Origin: Methylotenera sp. L2L1
Lineage (GTDB): Bacteria; Pseudomonadota; Gammaproteobacteria; Burkholderiales; Methylophilaceae
Direction: 5' to 3'
Length of the DNA: 64,000 nucleotides
Assembly (NCBI RefSeq): GCF_000744605.1
Contig: NZ_JQMG01000001.1
Location: forward strand, 1,488,001 to 1,552,000
In this document: positions 55,006 through 63,656 of the stretch, in pieces
Numbering within the stretch: the first letter of the stretch is position 1
How the letters are laid out: each line of letters starts with the position of its first letter
Translations under genes and position numbers: made by a program
The notes under the pieces: generated by a model
Told to the model about the DNA's origin: nothing
The model's input: only the letters and a program-made list of their open reading frames with translations
Database searches by the model: none

Positions 55006-55328
55006 TTGCCAACAAAATACCTAACAGTAATTATAGAGACGAAGCAATCCTGTTTCACCGATTGTAAACTATTACCTTTTTCACTACCACTATTGGAGTT
55101 AAGCTTGGTAGCTCGAAGGAACTTGGGTCCAATACGCGAGTTTTCTCATGCGCAGCCGCAGCCGCGGCTACATGGCCTTGTGGTGAATACGGTAAAAAAC
55201 TGTTGCATGATTAAAGTAAGCACTCAAATATAAAAACCACTTAGCTTGCCATTATGATCAATTCGATTGATAATAAGAACGAACGTTCTTTTCAATGATA
55301 ATTATACATAAATACAGGATATTCACAC
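55006..55328. other. Gap holding a possible cassette boundary and a promoter
   Basis: On the minus strand GTTAGGT at 55025-55019 (R'-like) and GCTTAAC at 55104-55098 (R''-like) could bound an 86-base attC, but the inner arms pair poorly. The right part holds the repressor promoter and the operator at 55275. I see no gene here. Confidence 0.45.
55275..55290 (+). promoter_or_regulatory. Inverted repeat with a GAAC-N4-GTTC core before the LexA-like gene
   Basis: AAGAACG-AA-CGTTCTT is a perfect 7-base inverted repeat. Its core matches the GAAC-N4-GTTC pattern known for some LexA groups. It lies 39 bp before the repressor start and is a likely self-control site. Confidence 0.75.
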
Positions 55329-55925
55329 ATGACTGATTTCAATAAAGTGCATGAGTCTGATATTGAGAAACTGGGACAGCTAAGAGACTACTTTTCTACC
55401 TATCGCTCGTTGCCAAGTTACAGCTACATGCAAACACTGTTAAAAGTGAAATCAAAAAATACGGTTGCTCAATTGGTTGCTCGCTTGAAATTGATGGGGT
55501 TTCTGGAGATTGCTCCGGACAAAAAATTAAGCCCAGGGAAGCGCTTCTTCGAGCGCCCTCTCTCAAGCAATACGGTGCAAGCCGGTGGATTTACTGCAAC
55601 CTATAATGATGGTGTAGATTACATTACGATTGACGAGTATCTCGTAAAAAAACCCTCAGTCACTGAATTAATTCCAGTTAAAGGTGACTCAATGAAAGAC
55701 CTAGGTATCTTGGATGGAGATACTGTTATTGTCGAAAAAAGACCTTTTGCCAATATTGGCGATATCGTTGTTGCTATCATTGATGATAAATTCACCATCA
55801 AGACCTTGGGCAAAGAAAAAGATATGTTTGTACTTATCCCGGCCAATAAAGACTTTGACATCATCCGACCTAAAGAGCAATTTGCAATCTATGGTGTTGT
55901 TGCCGGACAGTTTAGGAGTTACTAG
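55329..55925 (+). CDS. LexA/UmuD-like self-cleaving repressor (wHTH plus S24 peptidase)
   Basis: The 198-residue protein has a LexA-type winged helix (about 10-75, with YRSLPSYSYMQTLLKVKSKN) and an S24 protease domain (about 85-195). The probable cleavage bond is Ala85-Gly86 (VQAGGF). The catalytic serine is Ser121 (GDSMKD) and the catalytic lysine is Lys158 (FTIKTL). It should cleave itself when RecA is active, so it may be a second SOS-type repressor rather than the main LexA. It lies between an operator-like repeat and an RlpA-like lipoprotein gene, within the attC-bounded patch. Confidence 0.9.
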   Translation: MTDFNKVHESDIEKLGQLRDYFSTYRSLPSYSYMQTLLKVKSKNTVAQLVARLKLMGFLEIAPDKKLSPGKRFFERPLSSNTVQAGGFTATYNDGVDYITIDEYLVKKPSVTELIPVKGDSMKDLGILDGDTVIVEKRPFANIGDIVVAIIDDKFTIKTLGKEKDMFVLIPANKDFDIIRPKEQFAIYGVVAGQFRSY

Positions 55926-55960
55926 CAATACTGTCGATGCAACACACTAGAAACTGAAAG

Positions 55961-56350
55961 ATGGAGCTCAATTTGAAAACGTTATCGATAATCGTATTTT
56001 TACTAGCTTTGTCCGGTTGTAGCAGCATACCGACTGGGGATCGCGACAATTGGATAGGACATACAGAATCGGGAGAAGCTTCTTTTTATGATGACAAATT
56101 TCAGAATCGAAAAACGGCTAGCGGAGAGCGGTATCACCATAGTTTAAAAACAGCGGCTCATAACAGAATCCCTTTTGGTTCAAGTGTAAAGGTAACGAAC
56201 AAGAGTAATGGCAAAAGCGTCGTTGTGAAAGTAAATGATCGTGGCCCTTTCGCAAAAGGTCGAGTTATTGATCTTTCAAAGTCTGCATTCAGTAGTATTG
56301 GCAACCTGACTTCTGGTGTGATAAAGGTTAGTATAGAAGTTGTACAGTAG
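55961..56350 (+). CDS. RlpA-like double-psi beta-barrel lipoprotein
   Basis: The 129-residue protein has a lipoprotein signal (lipobox LSGC, Cys at 20) and an RlpA/DPBB domain with GEASFYDDKFQNRKTASGERY (about 38-58, cut here), then SVKVTNKSNGKSVVVKVNDRGPF and GRVIDLSKSAF. RlpA acts on or binds peptidoglycan at the septum; the SPOR domain is absent. A TTG at 55973 with GGAG six bases before gives a neater signal peptide and may be the real start. The gene starts 36 bp after the repressor and ends one base before attC-like site 2. Confidence 0.88.
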   Translation: MELNLKTLSIIVFLLALSGCSSIPTGDRDNWIGHTESGEASFYDDKFQNRKTASGERYHHSLKTAAHNRIPFGSSVKVTNKSNGKSVVVKVNDRGPFAKGRVIDLSKSAFSSIGNLTSGVIKVSIEVVQ

Positions 56351-56351
56351 T

Positions 56352-56411
56352 ACATAACAATTCGTTCAAGCTTGACGCCGTTTCGCGGCAGAACTTAATC
56401 AGGTATTGAAC
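56352..56411 (+). repeat. Integron attC-like site 2 (partly decayed)
   Basis: This 60-base element reads ACATAAC, AATTCGTTCAAGC, a GCCG-TTTCG-CGGC hairpin, then AACTTAATCAGG and ATTGAAC. The order and the AACAATTCGTTCAAGC stretch closely match common attC sites. The R'' has A for a pyrimidine, and R' begins ATT instead of GTT, so it is probably not functional now. It follows the RlpA-like stop by one base. Confidence 0.75.
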
Positions 56412-56517
56412 GTCCGCTCTGGGCCGAAAGTCGATACCAATTCAAGCGTTTTTAGAAACGCCTTTTTGATATGTTGGTAGGCTTATCTAAAAAGCTGAGA
56501 TATGCCATGAGTCAAAT

Positions 56518-56545
56518 AAAAAGGCCTGCAGTTGCAGGCCTTTTT
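56518..56545. terminator. Intrinsic terminator after dnaJ
   Basis: AAAAAGGCCTGCA pairs with TGCAGGCCTTTTT around two bases. It has tracts on both sides and lies about 50 bp after the dnaJ stop. Confidence 0.9.
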
Positions 56546-56593
56546 ATTAAGCATGAGGACTTAATTTAGCTAAATAATTTACTTAAACATTAT

Positions 56594-57724
56594 TTACCCA
56601 AAAAAGTCTTTAGCTTTATCTACCCAGCTTTTATTTTTTGGACTGTGTTTGCCTGCATCGGCTTGTGTGCTTTCTTCAAACTCGCGTAACAGTTCTTTCT
56701 GGCGTGTAGTTAGTTTTACCGGAGTTTCTACCACTACATGCACCATTAAGTCACCGTAGTCGCTAGAGCGCAGCGGTTTAATGCCTTTGCCGCGCAATCT
56801 AAATACGCCACCGGTTTGTGTTTCAGCAGGAATCTTCATTTTTGCTGAGCCATCCAGTGTCGGCACTTCAATTTCGCCACCCAGCGCTGCTGTGCTAAAA
56901 CTGATTGGCATTTCGCAGTGCAAGTTGCCTCCGTCACGTTGGAAAATCTCGTGGGTTTTCAGGTGAATCACAACATATAAGTCACCGGTTGGTCCGCCGT
57001 TAACTCCGGCTTCACCTTCGCCACTTAAGCGAATTCTGTCGCCTTCATCCACGCCTGCCGGAATTTTGACTGAGAGTGTTTTGTTTTGTTTAACGCGGCC
57101 AGCACCGTGGCAGCTTGTGCATTTATCTTCGTCTTTAATGACTTTACCCGTGCCGTGGCACTTAGGACAAGTTTGCTGTACAGAGAAAAAGCCTTGTTGC
57201 ATGCGCACCTGACCATGACCTGCACAAGTAGGGCAGGTGACGGGTGATTTACCTGATTTTGCGCCAGTGCCGTTGCAAGGGTCACATTTAGCTTGCACCG
57301 GAATGCGAATCTTGGTTTCACTGCCTTTGGCTGCGTCTTCAAGTGAGATTTCCATGTTGTAGCGCAAATCTGCACCGCGGTACACATTGCTGCGTTGGCC
57401 GCGTGCGCCACCGCCAAAAATGTCACCGAAGATGTCGCCAAATGCATCGCCGAAGCCAGCGCCACCAAAGCCGCCTGCGCCGCCACCCATGCTTTGGTCA
57501 ACACCGGCATGGCCGTATTGATCGTAAGCAGCACGTTTTTGGTCGTCAGAGAGCATCTCGTAGGCTTCTTTTGCCTCTTTAAACTGATCTTCTGCTTTAG
57601 GATTGTCCGGGTTGCGGTCAGGATGATACTTCATCGCGAGTTTGCGATAAGCCTTTTTAATCTCTTCTTCAGAGGCATCCTTATTAACACCGAGGACTTC
57701 GTAGTAATCTTTTTTAGCTGCCAT
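56594..57724 (-). CDS. dnaJ: Chaperone DnaJ
   Basis: DnaJ delivers clients to DnaK and stimulates its ATPase. The 376-residue protein has a J domain with HPD (KYHPDRNPD, about 32-40), a Gly/Phe-rich stretch (about 76-106), four zinc repeats ([32 protein letters not shown]) and two C-terminal client-binding domains. Length is normal. It follows dnaK by about 100 bp with a hairpin between, so part of the transcripts may stop before it. Confidence 0.98.
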   Translation of the reverse strand: MAAKKDYYEVLGVNKDASEEEIKKAYRKLAMKYHPDRNPDNPKAEDQFKEAKEAYEMLSDDQKRAAYDQYGHAGVDQSMGGGAGGFGGAGFGDAFGDIFGDIFGGGARGQRSNVYRGADLRYNMEISLEDAAKGSETKIRIPVQAKCDPCNGTGAKSGKSPVTCPTCAGHGQVRMQQGFFSVQQTCPKCHGTGKVIKDEDKCTSCHGAGRVKQNKTLSVKIPAGVDEGDRIRLSGEGEAGVNGGPTGDLYVVIHLKTHEIFQRDGGNLHCEMPISFSTAALGGEIEVPTLDGSAKMKIPAETQTGGVFRLRGKGIKPLRSSDYGDLMVHVVVETPVKLTTRQKELLREFEESTQADAGKHSPKNKSWVDKAKDFFG

Positions 57725-57771
57725 AAATTTAGTCTGTCGTAGTTAGTTGGGACTTGCTTGTTAAATGGAAA

Positions 57772-57801
57772 AGTCGTTAGCATCATTTGACGCTAACGAC
57801 T
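57772..57801 (-). terminator. Hairpin between dnaK and dnaJ
   Basis: AGTCGTTAGC and GCTAACGACT form a 10-bp stem around ten bases. On the minus strand TTTT follows. It may be a partial terminator that lowers dnaJ expression, or an mRNA-stabilising end. Confidence 0.65.
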
Positions 57802-57825
57802 GTCGACCATAAGCTAGCGCTAAAA

Positions 57826-59748
57826 TTAGTCTTTCTTCACTTCTTCAAACTCTGCATCTACTACGTTACCGTCAACCGTTTTTTCGCCTTCTGGGCTTGG
57901 TTGAGCACTTTCAGTGTTAGCTTGCGCTTGTTGCTCTGCGTAAACTTTCTCACCTAGTTTTTGTGATGCTGTCGTTAAGGCTTCTGTTTTTGCTTCGATT
58001 TCAGCTTTATCATCTGATTTCAATGCTTCTTCCAGATCTTTAATTGCAGCTTCAATCGCTTCTTTTTCTGCTGCTTCTAATTTGTCGCCGTGCTCTGTCA
58101 ATGATTTTTTCACAGAGTGAATTGCGCCATCAGCAGCGTTGCGTGCATCTACAAGCTCGCGTAACTTGCGGTCTTCATCGGCATACTTGATCGCATCTTC
58201 TTCCATCTTCTTGATTTCTTCTTCAGAAAGTCCAGAGTTTGCCTTGATGGTGATTTTGTTCTCTTTGCCAGTCGCTTTGTCTTTTGCTGAAACATGCAAG
58301 ATACCGTTAGCATCAATATCAAAAGTCACTTCAATTTGCGGCATGCCACGTGGTGCTGGTGGAATGTCGCTCAAGTTAAATTGACCAAGTGATTTGTTAG
58401 CTGACGCCATTTCGCGTTCACCTTGCAATACTTGAATGGTCACAGCGTTTTGGTTGTCATCGGCAGTAGAGAACACTTGTGATGCCTTGGTAGGAATCGT
58501 GGTGTTTTTCTTGATGAGTTTAGTCATCACGCCGCCTAGTGTTTCAATACCTAATGACAACGGTGTTACGTCTAGCAACAATACGTCTTTCACGTCACCT
58601 TGTAATACGCCACCTTGAATTGCAGCACCTACTGCTACCGCTTCGTCAGGGTTTACATCTTTGCGTGGCTCTTTGCCGAAAATCTCTTTTACTTTTTCTT
58701 GCACTTTAGGCATACGGCTTTGGCCGCCAACCAAGATCACGTCGGTGATGTCGTCGATAGACACGCCAGCATCTTTAATCGCAGTTTTACAAGGGGCCAT
58801 CGTGCGCTCAATCAAGTCATCTACTAAAGACTCTAATTTTGCACGAGTGATTTTCACCACCAAGTGTTTAGGGCCAGTTGCATCCGCAGTGATGTATGGT
58901 AAGTTCACTTCAGTTTGTTGTGCGCCAGACAATTCAATTTTTGCTTTTTCGGCCGCTTCTTTTAAGCGTTGTTTTGCCAATAGGTCATTGCGTAGATCTA
59001 AGCCATTTTCTTTTTTGAATTCGTCAGCCAAGAAGTCGATCAAACGGTTATCGAAGTCTTCACCGCCTAGGAATGTATCGCCGTTGGTTGAAAGCACTTC
59101 AAATTGATGTTCGCCATCAATGCTTGAAATTTCAATGATAGATACGTCAAATGTACCACCACCTAAGTCGTATACAGCGATTTTACGGTCGCCTTCTTGT
59201 TTGTCTAAACCGAAAGCCAATGCAGCTGCAGTTGGTTCGTTGATGATACGCTTTACTTCTAAACCAGCGATACGGCCTGCGTCTTTAGTAGCTTGGCGTT
59301 GGCTGTCGTTGAAATAAGCAGGCACAGTAATCACAGCTTCTGTTACTTCTTCACCCAAATAGTCTTCCGCAGTTTTCTTCATTTTGCGTAAAACTTCAGC
59401 TGAGATTTGTGGTGGTGCCATTTTTGCGCCGCGCACTTCAACCCATGCGTCGCCGTTGTCAGCTTTAGCAATGGTGTAAGGCATTAAACCGATGTCTTTT
59501 TGTACTTCTTTTTCTTCAAAACGGCGACCAATCAAACGCTTTACTGCATAAAGTGTATTTTTTGGGTTAGTCACTGCTTGGCGTTTTGCAGGTGCGCCCG
59601 CTAAGATTTCGCCATCTTCTTGATACGCAATGATAGATGGCGTTGTACGTGCGCCTTCAGCATTCTCAATCACGCGTGGCTTGCCACCTTCCATGACGGC
59701 TACGCAAGAATTCGTTGTGCCCAAGTCAATACCAATAATTTTTCCCAT
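57826..59748 (-). CDS. dnaK: Chaperone DnaK (Hsp70)
   Basis: DnaK is the ATP-driven Hsp70. The 640-residue protein has [16 protein letters not shown] at the start, the phosphate-binding [17 protein letters not shown] and [11 protein letters not shown], the linker [13 protein letters not shown], the substrate domain, and a C-terminal lid ending in an acidic tail (EFEEVKKD). AAAGGA precedes the start. It lies between grpE and dnaJ. Confidence 0.99.
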   Translation of the reverse strand: MGKIIGIDLGTTNSCVAVMEGGKPRVIENAEGARTTPSIIAYQEDGEILAGAPAKRQAVTNPKNTLYAVKRLIGRRFEEKEVQKDIGLMPYTIAKADNGDAWVEVRGAKMAPPQISAEVLRKMKKTAEDYLGEEVTEAVITVPAYFNDSQRQATKDAGRIAGLEVKRIINEPTAAALAFGLDKQEGDRKIAVYDLGGGTFDVSIIEISSIDGEHQFEVLSTNGDTFLGGEDFDNRLIDFLADEFKKENGLDLRNDLLAKQRLKEAAEKAKIELSGAQQTEVNLPYITADATGPKHLVVKITRAKLESLVDDLIERTMAPCKTAIKDAGVSIDDITDVILVGGQSRMPKVQEKVKEIFGKEPRKDVNPDEAVAVGAAIQGGVLQGDVKDVLLLDVTPLSLGIETLGGVMTKLIKKNTTIPTKASQVFSTADDNQNAVTIQVLQGEREMASANKSLGQFNLSDIPPAPRGMPQIEVTFDIDANGILHVSAKDKATGKENKITIKANSGLSEEEIKKMEEDAIKYADEDRKLRELVDARNAADGAIHSVKKSLTEHGDKLEAAEKEAIEAAIKDLEEALKSDDKAEIEAKTEALTTASQKLGEKVYAEQQAQANTESAQPSPEGEKTVDGNVVDAEFEEVKKD

Positions 59749-59882
59749 GTTTATTTCCTTTTACTTTAAATTTGTTTATCCGTTTTTAAGATATATATCT
59801 AAACGCGGATTAATTCATAACCTTGTTTGCTAGATGGTGATTGTTTTTTCTAATTCAAGTGTTTTATTTAGAAAAAAAGTAA

Positions 59883-60395
59883 TTATTTAGCGACCATGAC
59901 TAATGCAGGGCGCAATACGCGGTCGTTCAATGTGTAGCCTTTTTGCAGTACGCTGGTCACAGTGTTTGGTTCGCCACTGTTTTCTAACATTGAAATTGCT
60001 TGATGTTTGTTTGGATCAAACTTTTCGCCCACTGGATTGATCTCAGCAATATTGAATTTTTCAAATACGCTAGATAACTGTTTAGCAGTGAGTTCAACGC
60101 CATCTTTGTAGCTTTGCACTTCTGTAGCCTCAATCGATAAAGCTGCGTCTAAGCTATCTTTTACTGCTAAAAGTTCACCTGAAAATTTTTCTAGCGCAAA
60201 TTTACGTGCTTTATCAATGTCATCTACCGCGCGACGACGGATATTTTCACCTTCAGCTTTGACATATAGCACGCTTGCTTTGGCTTCTTCTAGTGCCGCT
60301 TCCAGTTCAGCAATCTTTGCTTCTACGCCTTGTTCTTCATTTTCTTCTATCGGTGTAACCGTAGGCTCAGTTTGCTTGTTTTGATCTTCTTGCAT
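59883..60395 (-). CDS. grpE: Nucleotide exchange factor GrpE
   Basis: GrpE releases ADP from DnaK. From the ATG at 60395 (GGGGA five bases upstream; a start at 60407 would include it) the protein has 170 residues. It has an acidic, disordered N-terminus, a long coiled coil (about 25-85, with [22 protein letters not shown]) and the beta domain with [14 protein letters not shown] and [14 protein letters not shown]. It is the first gene of grpE-dnaK-dnaJ, behind a sigma-32-like promoter. Confidence 0.97.
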   Translation of the reverse strand: MQEDQNKQTEPTVTPIEENEEQGVEAKIAELEAALEEAKASVLYVKAEGENIRRRAVDDIDKARKFALEKFSGELLAVKDSLDAALSIEATEVQSYKDGVELTAKQLSSVFEKFNIAEINPVGEKFDPNKHQAISMLENSGEPNTVTSVLQKGYTLNDRVLRPALVMVAK

Positions 60396-60435
60396 GTAGT
60401 TCCCCATTAATATAAGTAATTAACCTTTTTTGGAA

Positions 60436-60464
60436 TGTGGGGGATGCCACTTTTGTTTTCAAGT
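60436..60464 (-). promoter_or_regulatory. Sigma-32-like heat-shock promoter of grpE
   Basis: On the minus strand CTTGAA, fourteen bases, CCCCCACAT fits the RpoH consensus CTTGAAA-N11-16-CCCCATnT. It lies about 40-70 bp before the grpE start. No CIRCE is seen here. Confidence 0.85.
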
Positions 60465-60571
60465 GCTTTGTTTTAATTTGTGTAGATAATTTGTATAGGC
60501 GCTAAAAATAATTCATGCTATTTACTTGCTAAAACAAAGGCTAATGGTCACTCTTTACGTATGTATTAATA

Positions 60572-61459
60572 ATGATAATGGGCTCTAAAAAAATTACCCC
60601 AGATTTAAAATATGATGGCTTATCCCCTATAATGACGCCTATGGAACATTCAAAAAAACAGGTCACAATTTTAGTGCCCAACTATAAAACACTAGAAATC
60701 ACAAAAATTTGTATGCGTTTATTACGTAAATATACAAATTTTGATCAAGTTGAAGTGATTGCCATTGACAACAATTCTCAGGATGCATCCGTTGAGTATT
60801 TGCGTAGCCTGTCTTGGATTAAGCTAATAGAGCGTGCACCTGAGGCTGATGATACCGTGCCTTTGTCACACTCACGGGCATTAGATCTTGCTTTAGCGCA
60901 AGTACATACACCTTATGTGTTATCTATTCATACCGATACGTTTGTTAAGCGTGCCGATTGGCTAGATGTACTGTTAAACCCTTTTATAGGCAATGCCAAA
61001 TTGGCAGGTGTCGGATCTTGGAAATTAGAATCTAAAAACTGCCTACAACGTTGGGGAATCCGCTTTGAGCAAGCATGGAAAAAGTGTTTGCATGATGTGT
61101 TCGGCTACCAAGGCTATAACGCTAATCGTTTAGATGAAAGTAAGTACTATCTACGTAGCCATTGTGCGATGTACCGCACTGATGTCATTCGTGAGTTAAA
61201 TACTGATTTTTCAGATGGTAATGTCACTGCGGGTAAAGTCATGCATGAAAAAATGGTGGCTGCAGGTTACGAGATGTTGTTTTTAGATTCGGCTAGCTTA
61301 GGGATGTATGTTGATCACCTCAACCACGCTACCTTGATTTTTAACCCACAATTGGGCACTAGCAAAAAGAACATGCAAGAGGGTGCCAAACGCATCCGTA
61401 ACAAGATGCGTGGGATTGATGGTGCAGCTATTTTGGCTGATGCGTCGTTAGACCTTTAG
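60572..61459 (+). CDS. Glycosyltransferase family 2 protein
   Basis: This 295-residue cytoplasmic GT-A enzyme should add a sugar in surface polysaccharide assembly. It has VTILVPNYKTLEITKICMRLL near the start, the nucleotide-site aspartates in AIDNNSQDASVEYL, and SIHTDTFVKRADWLD, where DTF occupies the DXD position. The true start is uncertain: ATGs at 60572, 60632 and 60641 all lack good ribosome binding sites, and the family homology begins just after 60641. It opens a run of same-strand carbohydrate genes. Confidence 0.85.
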   Translation: MIMGSKKITPDLKYDGLSPIMTPMEHSKKQVTILVPNYKTLEITKICMRLLRKYTNFDQVEVIAIDNNSQDASVEYLRSLSWIKLIERAPEADDTVPLSHSRALDLALAQVHTPYVLSIHTDTFVKRADWLDVLLNPFIGNAKLAGVGSWKLESKNCLQRWGIRFEQAWKKCLHDVFGYQGYNANRLDESKYYLRSHCAMYRTDVIRELNTDFSDGNVTAGKVMHEKMVAAGYEMLFLDSASLGMYVDHLNHATLIFNPQLGTSKKNMQEGAKRIRNKMRGIDGAAILADASLDL

Positions 61460-61470
61460 GTAAATAGGTC

Positions 61471-62580
61471 ATGACACAAACAACTAATCTTGTCAGCTTG
61501 GCATACTATCTGCCACAATTTCATGAAATTGAAGAAAACAATCGTTGGTGGGGCCCAGGCTTTACCGAGTGGCAGCAGTTAAATGAGGCTAACACTTATT
61601 TTGATTGGCATCGCTTACGTAAGCCTGAAACGCCATTTGGACAGTATTCTTTGCTTAATCCTGATGTACTTGCGTGGCAAAACGATATTGCGCAAGCGCA
61701 TTGTGTGGATGGGTTCTTGGTATTCGATTACTGGTTTGGCCAAGGTAAGAAGCTGCTTGAAAAGCCCATGCAAGTGGTATTGGAGCAGCACGTTCCATTT
61801 CGCTATGCGTTTTGTTGGGCTAACCATACTTGGTATAACAAGCGCGAGAATATTACGTTACAGCCACAGCTATACTTAGGTGCTCAGGACTATACGGATT
61901 ATTTCATGCAGTTATTGCCGCACTTTCAGTCTGGGCAATACATTATTATTGAGAATAAACCGGTATTCTCAATATTTAATCCTAAAGAGATTCCAGATTT
62001 AGGCGTGTTTTTAAATACGTTTAATACGCTGGCTAAGCAGCACGGCTATGCGGGAATTTATTGGCTAGCTGACAATACAGACGATAACAGTGTTTGGGCA
62101 TCACAGTTTGATGGATACACTAAATCTGCCACGATATTTAAATACCGTAAGAAGAATAGGCTGTGGTCATATTGCCTAGAAAAACTGACGCGTAAATTTC
62201 ATCTGCAAAATTTAGGTCCGTTTGTTTATGACTATGAAGCACTCGCAACCCGCTATAGCAGCTTATCTCATGATAGCAAGCAAGTCCCGGTGGTCTTTAC
62301 GGGATGGGATACCAGCCCACGTCATCTTAAGCGTGGCACGATTTTAAAGGGGTTTGATATTGACCAATTTAAAGCACATTTAGATGCGATAAAAGCTCAA
62401 TTGTTAGCGCGCCCTCAAGATAATTCGACACAGCTTGTCTTGATTAAATCATGGAATGAATGGGCTGAAGGTAATGTGATTGAACCTGATGATCAGTTTG
62501 GATTTTCACTTCTGGAACTTTACCGAGATTTTGCTAAATCACTTTCACGCGACCTGAACGCTGTAGAGAAGAGAGGGTGA
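61471..62580 (+). CDS. WbsX-type GH99-like protein of polysaccharide synthesis
   Basis: The 369-residue protein begins SLAYYLPQFHEIEENNRWWGPGFTEW (residues 9-34), the hallmark of the WbsX/GH99-like family found in O-antigen and capsule loci. Later blocks include CWANHTWYNK and IKSWNEWAEGNVIEPD near the end. The family is related to endo-mannosidases, but in these loci its exact reaction is not settled. It starts 12 bp after the GT2 gene and overlaps the next gene by four bases. Confidence 0.9.
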   Translation: MTQTTNLVSLAYYLPQFHEIEENNRWWGPGFTEWQQLNEANTYFDWHRLRKPETPFGQYSLLNPDVLAWQNDIAQAHCVDGFLVFDYWFGQGKKLLEKPMQVVLEQHVPFRYAFCWANHTWYNKRENITLQPQLYLGAQDYTDYFMQLLPHFQSGQYIIIENKPVFSIFNPKEIPDLGVFLNTFNTLAKQHGYAGIYWLADNTDDNSVWASQFDGYTKSATIFKYRKKNRLWSYCLEKLTRKFHLQNLGPFVYDYEALATRYSSLSHDSKQVPVVFTGWDTSPRHLKRGTILKGFDIDQFKAHLDAIKAQLLARPQDNSTQLVLIKSWNEWAEGNVIEPDDQFGFSLLELYRDFAKSLSRDLNAVEKRG

Positions 62581-63650
62581 AGTTGAGCGTTTATAACAAA
62601 GTTATTCACCTTATCTCTAAATTTAGGCATTTAAGATATAGGCTAGTTAATCGCCCTGTTGATGAAAACACTAAGATAAAAATCACTTACTTATGTCCAG
62701 ATGCCGTCAGGGCCTCTGGTGGCACTAAGGTTATTTACGCACATACTTCTATTATTAACACTTACTGCACAGACCTTGCTGAGGCGCAGATCCTTCATGC
62801 TAAAAACCCAAAGTTCAGGTGTCATTGGCATTTTGAAAACTTAAAGTTTAAAGATAATTATATTTTTGATAACAATCATGAGCTTTATATCGTTCATGAG
62901 ATGTGGGCGGTTCGTGAAGCGGCCATCCTTGCTAACAAGGGAATCAACTATGGTATTTTTGTGCAAAATGGTTACTTGATTAACCGTAAAACACATTTTG
63001 AAAAGGCAAAAATTGCCTACGAAAATGCACGTATCATTTTATGTGTGTCACAAGACATTTATGATTGTTTGGTTTACCTATTCCCGCATGCCAAAGATAG
63101 GATCAAGCGATTACATATCTCAGTGGATGCAGATTTATTCAAACCTGCGATAGTGAAGCAAAATGTGATTACCTATATGCCGCGTAAACTTAAAAAACAT
63201 GCCGAGTTGGTTTTGTTTTTTTTAGCCGCACACCTACCAAAAAATTGGCGCATTGAACCTATTGATAAAATGGGCCCTGCCGAAGTGGCAAAGAAATTAG
63301 GCGAATCAAAAATCTTTATGTCGTTTAGCGAGTTAGAAGGTTTAGGTCTTCCACCAATTGAGGCAGCGTTGGCTGGTAATCTAGTCATTGGCTACACCGG
63401 TCAAGGCGGCAAAGAGTATTGGCATGCGCCGTTATTTGAAGAGATTGCTAATGGAGATATCCGTGGATTTTCGCAAGCTGTACTCAAGGCTGCTCAGCGT
63501 ATAGATAATGGGGAGATTGACGTGCAGCAGTGTTCTGATGCAAGGTCAGCGCTGGCACAGCAGTATCATCCTGAGCTGGAGCGACAAGACTTAGTTGAAT
63601 TGACGCAAATGCTTACGCAAGACCTTCAATCACAAATGATTAGCCGATAA
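62577..63650 (+). CDS. Glycosyltransferase family 4-like protein
   Basis: The 357-residue protein has an N-terminal Rossmann-like half with ITYLCPDAVRASGGTKVIYAH. The C-terminal half has the retaining GT-B donor-site pattern SFSELEGLGLPPIEAALAGNLVIGY, split here over about 252-276 with the E-x7-E spacing. It should transfer a nucleotide sugar. The GTG start overlaps the WbsX stop (GTGA) and has AGAGAGG upstream. It is part of a polysaccharide operon that continues to the right. Confidence 0.87.
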   Translation: MKLSVYNKVIHLISKFRHLRYRLVNRPVDENTKIKITYLCPDAVRASGGTKVIYAHTSIINTYCTDLAEAQILHAKNPKFRCHWHFENLKFKDNYIFDNNHELYIVHEMWAVREAAILANKGINYGIFVQNGYLINRKTHFEKAKIAYENARIILCVSQDIYDCLVYLFPHAKDRIKRLHISVDADLFKPAIVKQNVITYMPRKLKKHAELVLFFLAAHLPKNWRIEPIDKMGPAEVAKKLGESKIFMSFSELEGLGLPPIEAALAGNLVIGYTGQGGKEYWHAPLFEEIANGDIRGFSQAVLKAAQRIDNGEIDVQQCSDARSALAQQYHPELERQDLVELTQMLTQDLQSQMISR

Positions 63651-63656
63651 TTGAAG

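Noticed and set aside
55019-55104. Third attC site on the minus strand
   Set aside because: Core-like GTTAGGT and GCTTAAC are present, but the inner arms do not pair convincingly; kept only as a possible boundary.
55006-55233. 75-codon plus-strand frame between the cassette gene and the LexA-like gene
   Set aside because: No start signal or domain; it spans the possible cassette core and the promoter region.
55329-55925. Phage repressor indicating a prophage
   Set aside because: No phage structural, replication or integrase genes surround it; attC-like sites fit a cassette better.
57025-57534. 169-codon frame overlapping dnaJ
   Set aside because: The apparent repeats come from the Gly/Cys-rich zinc region of dnaJ read in another frame.
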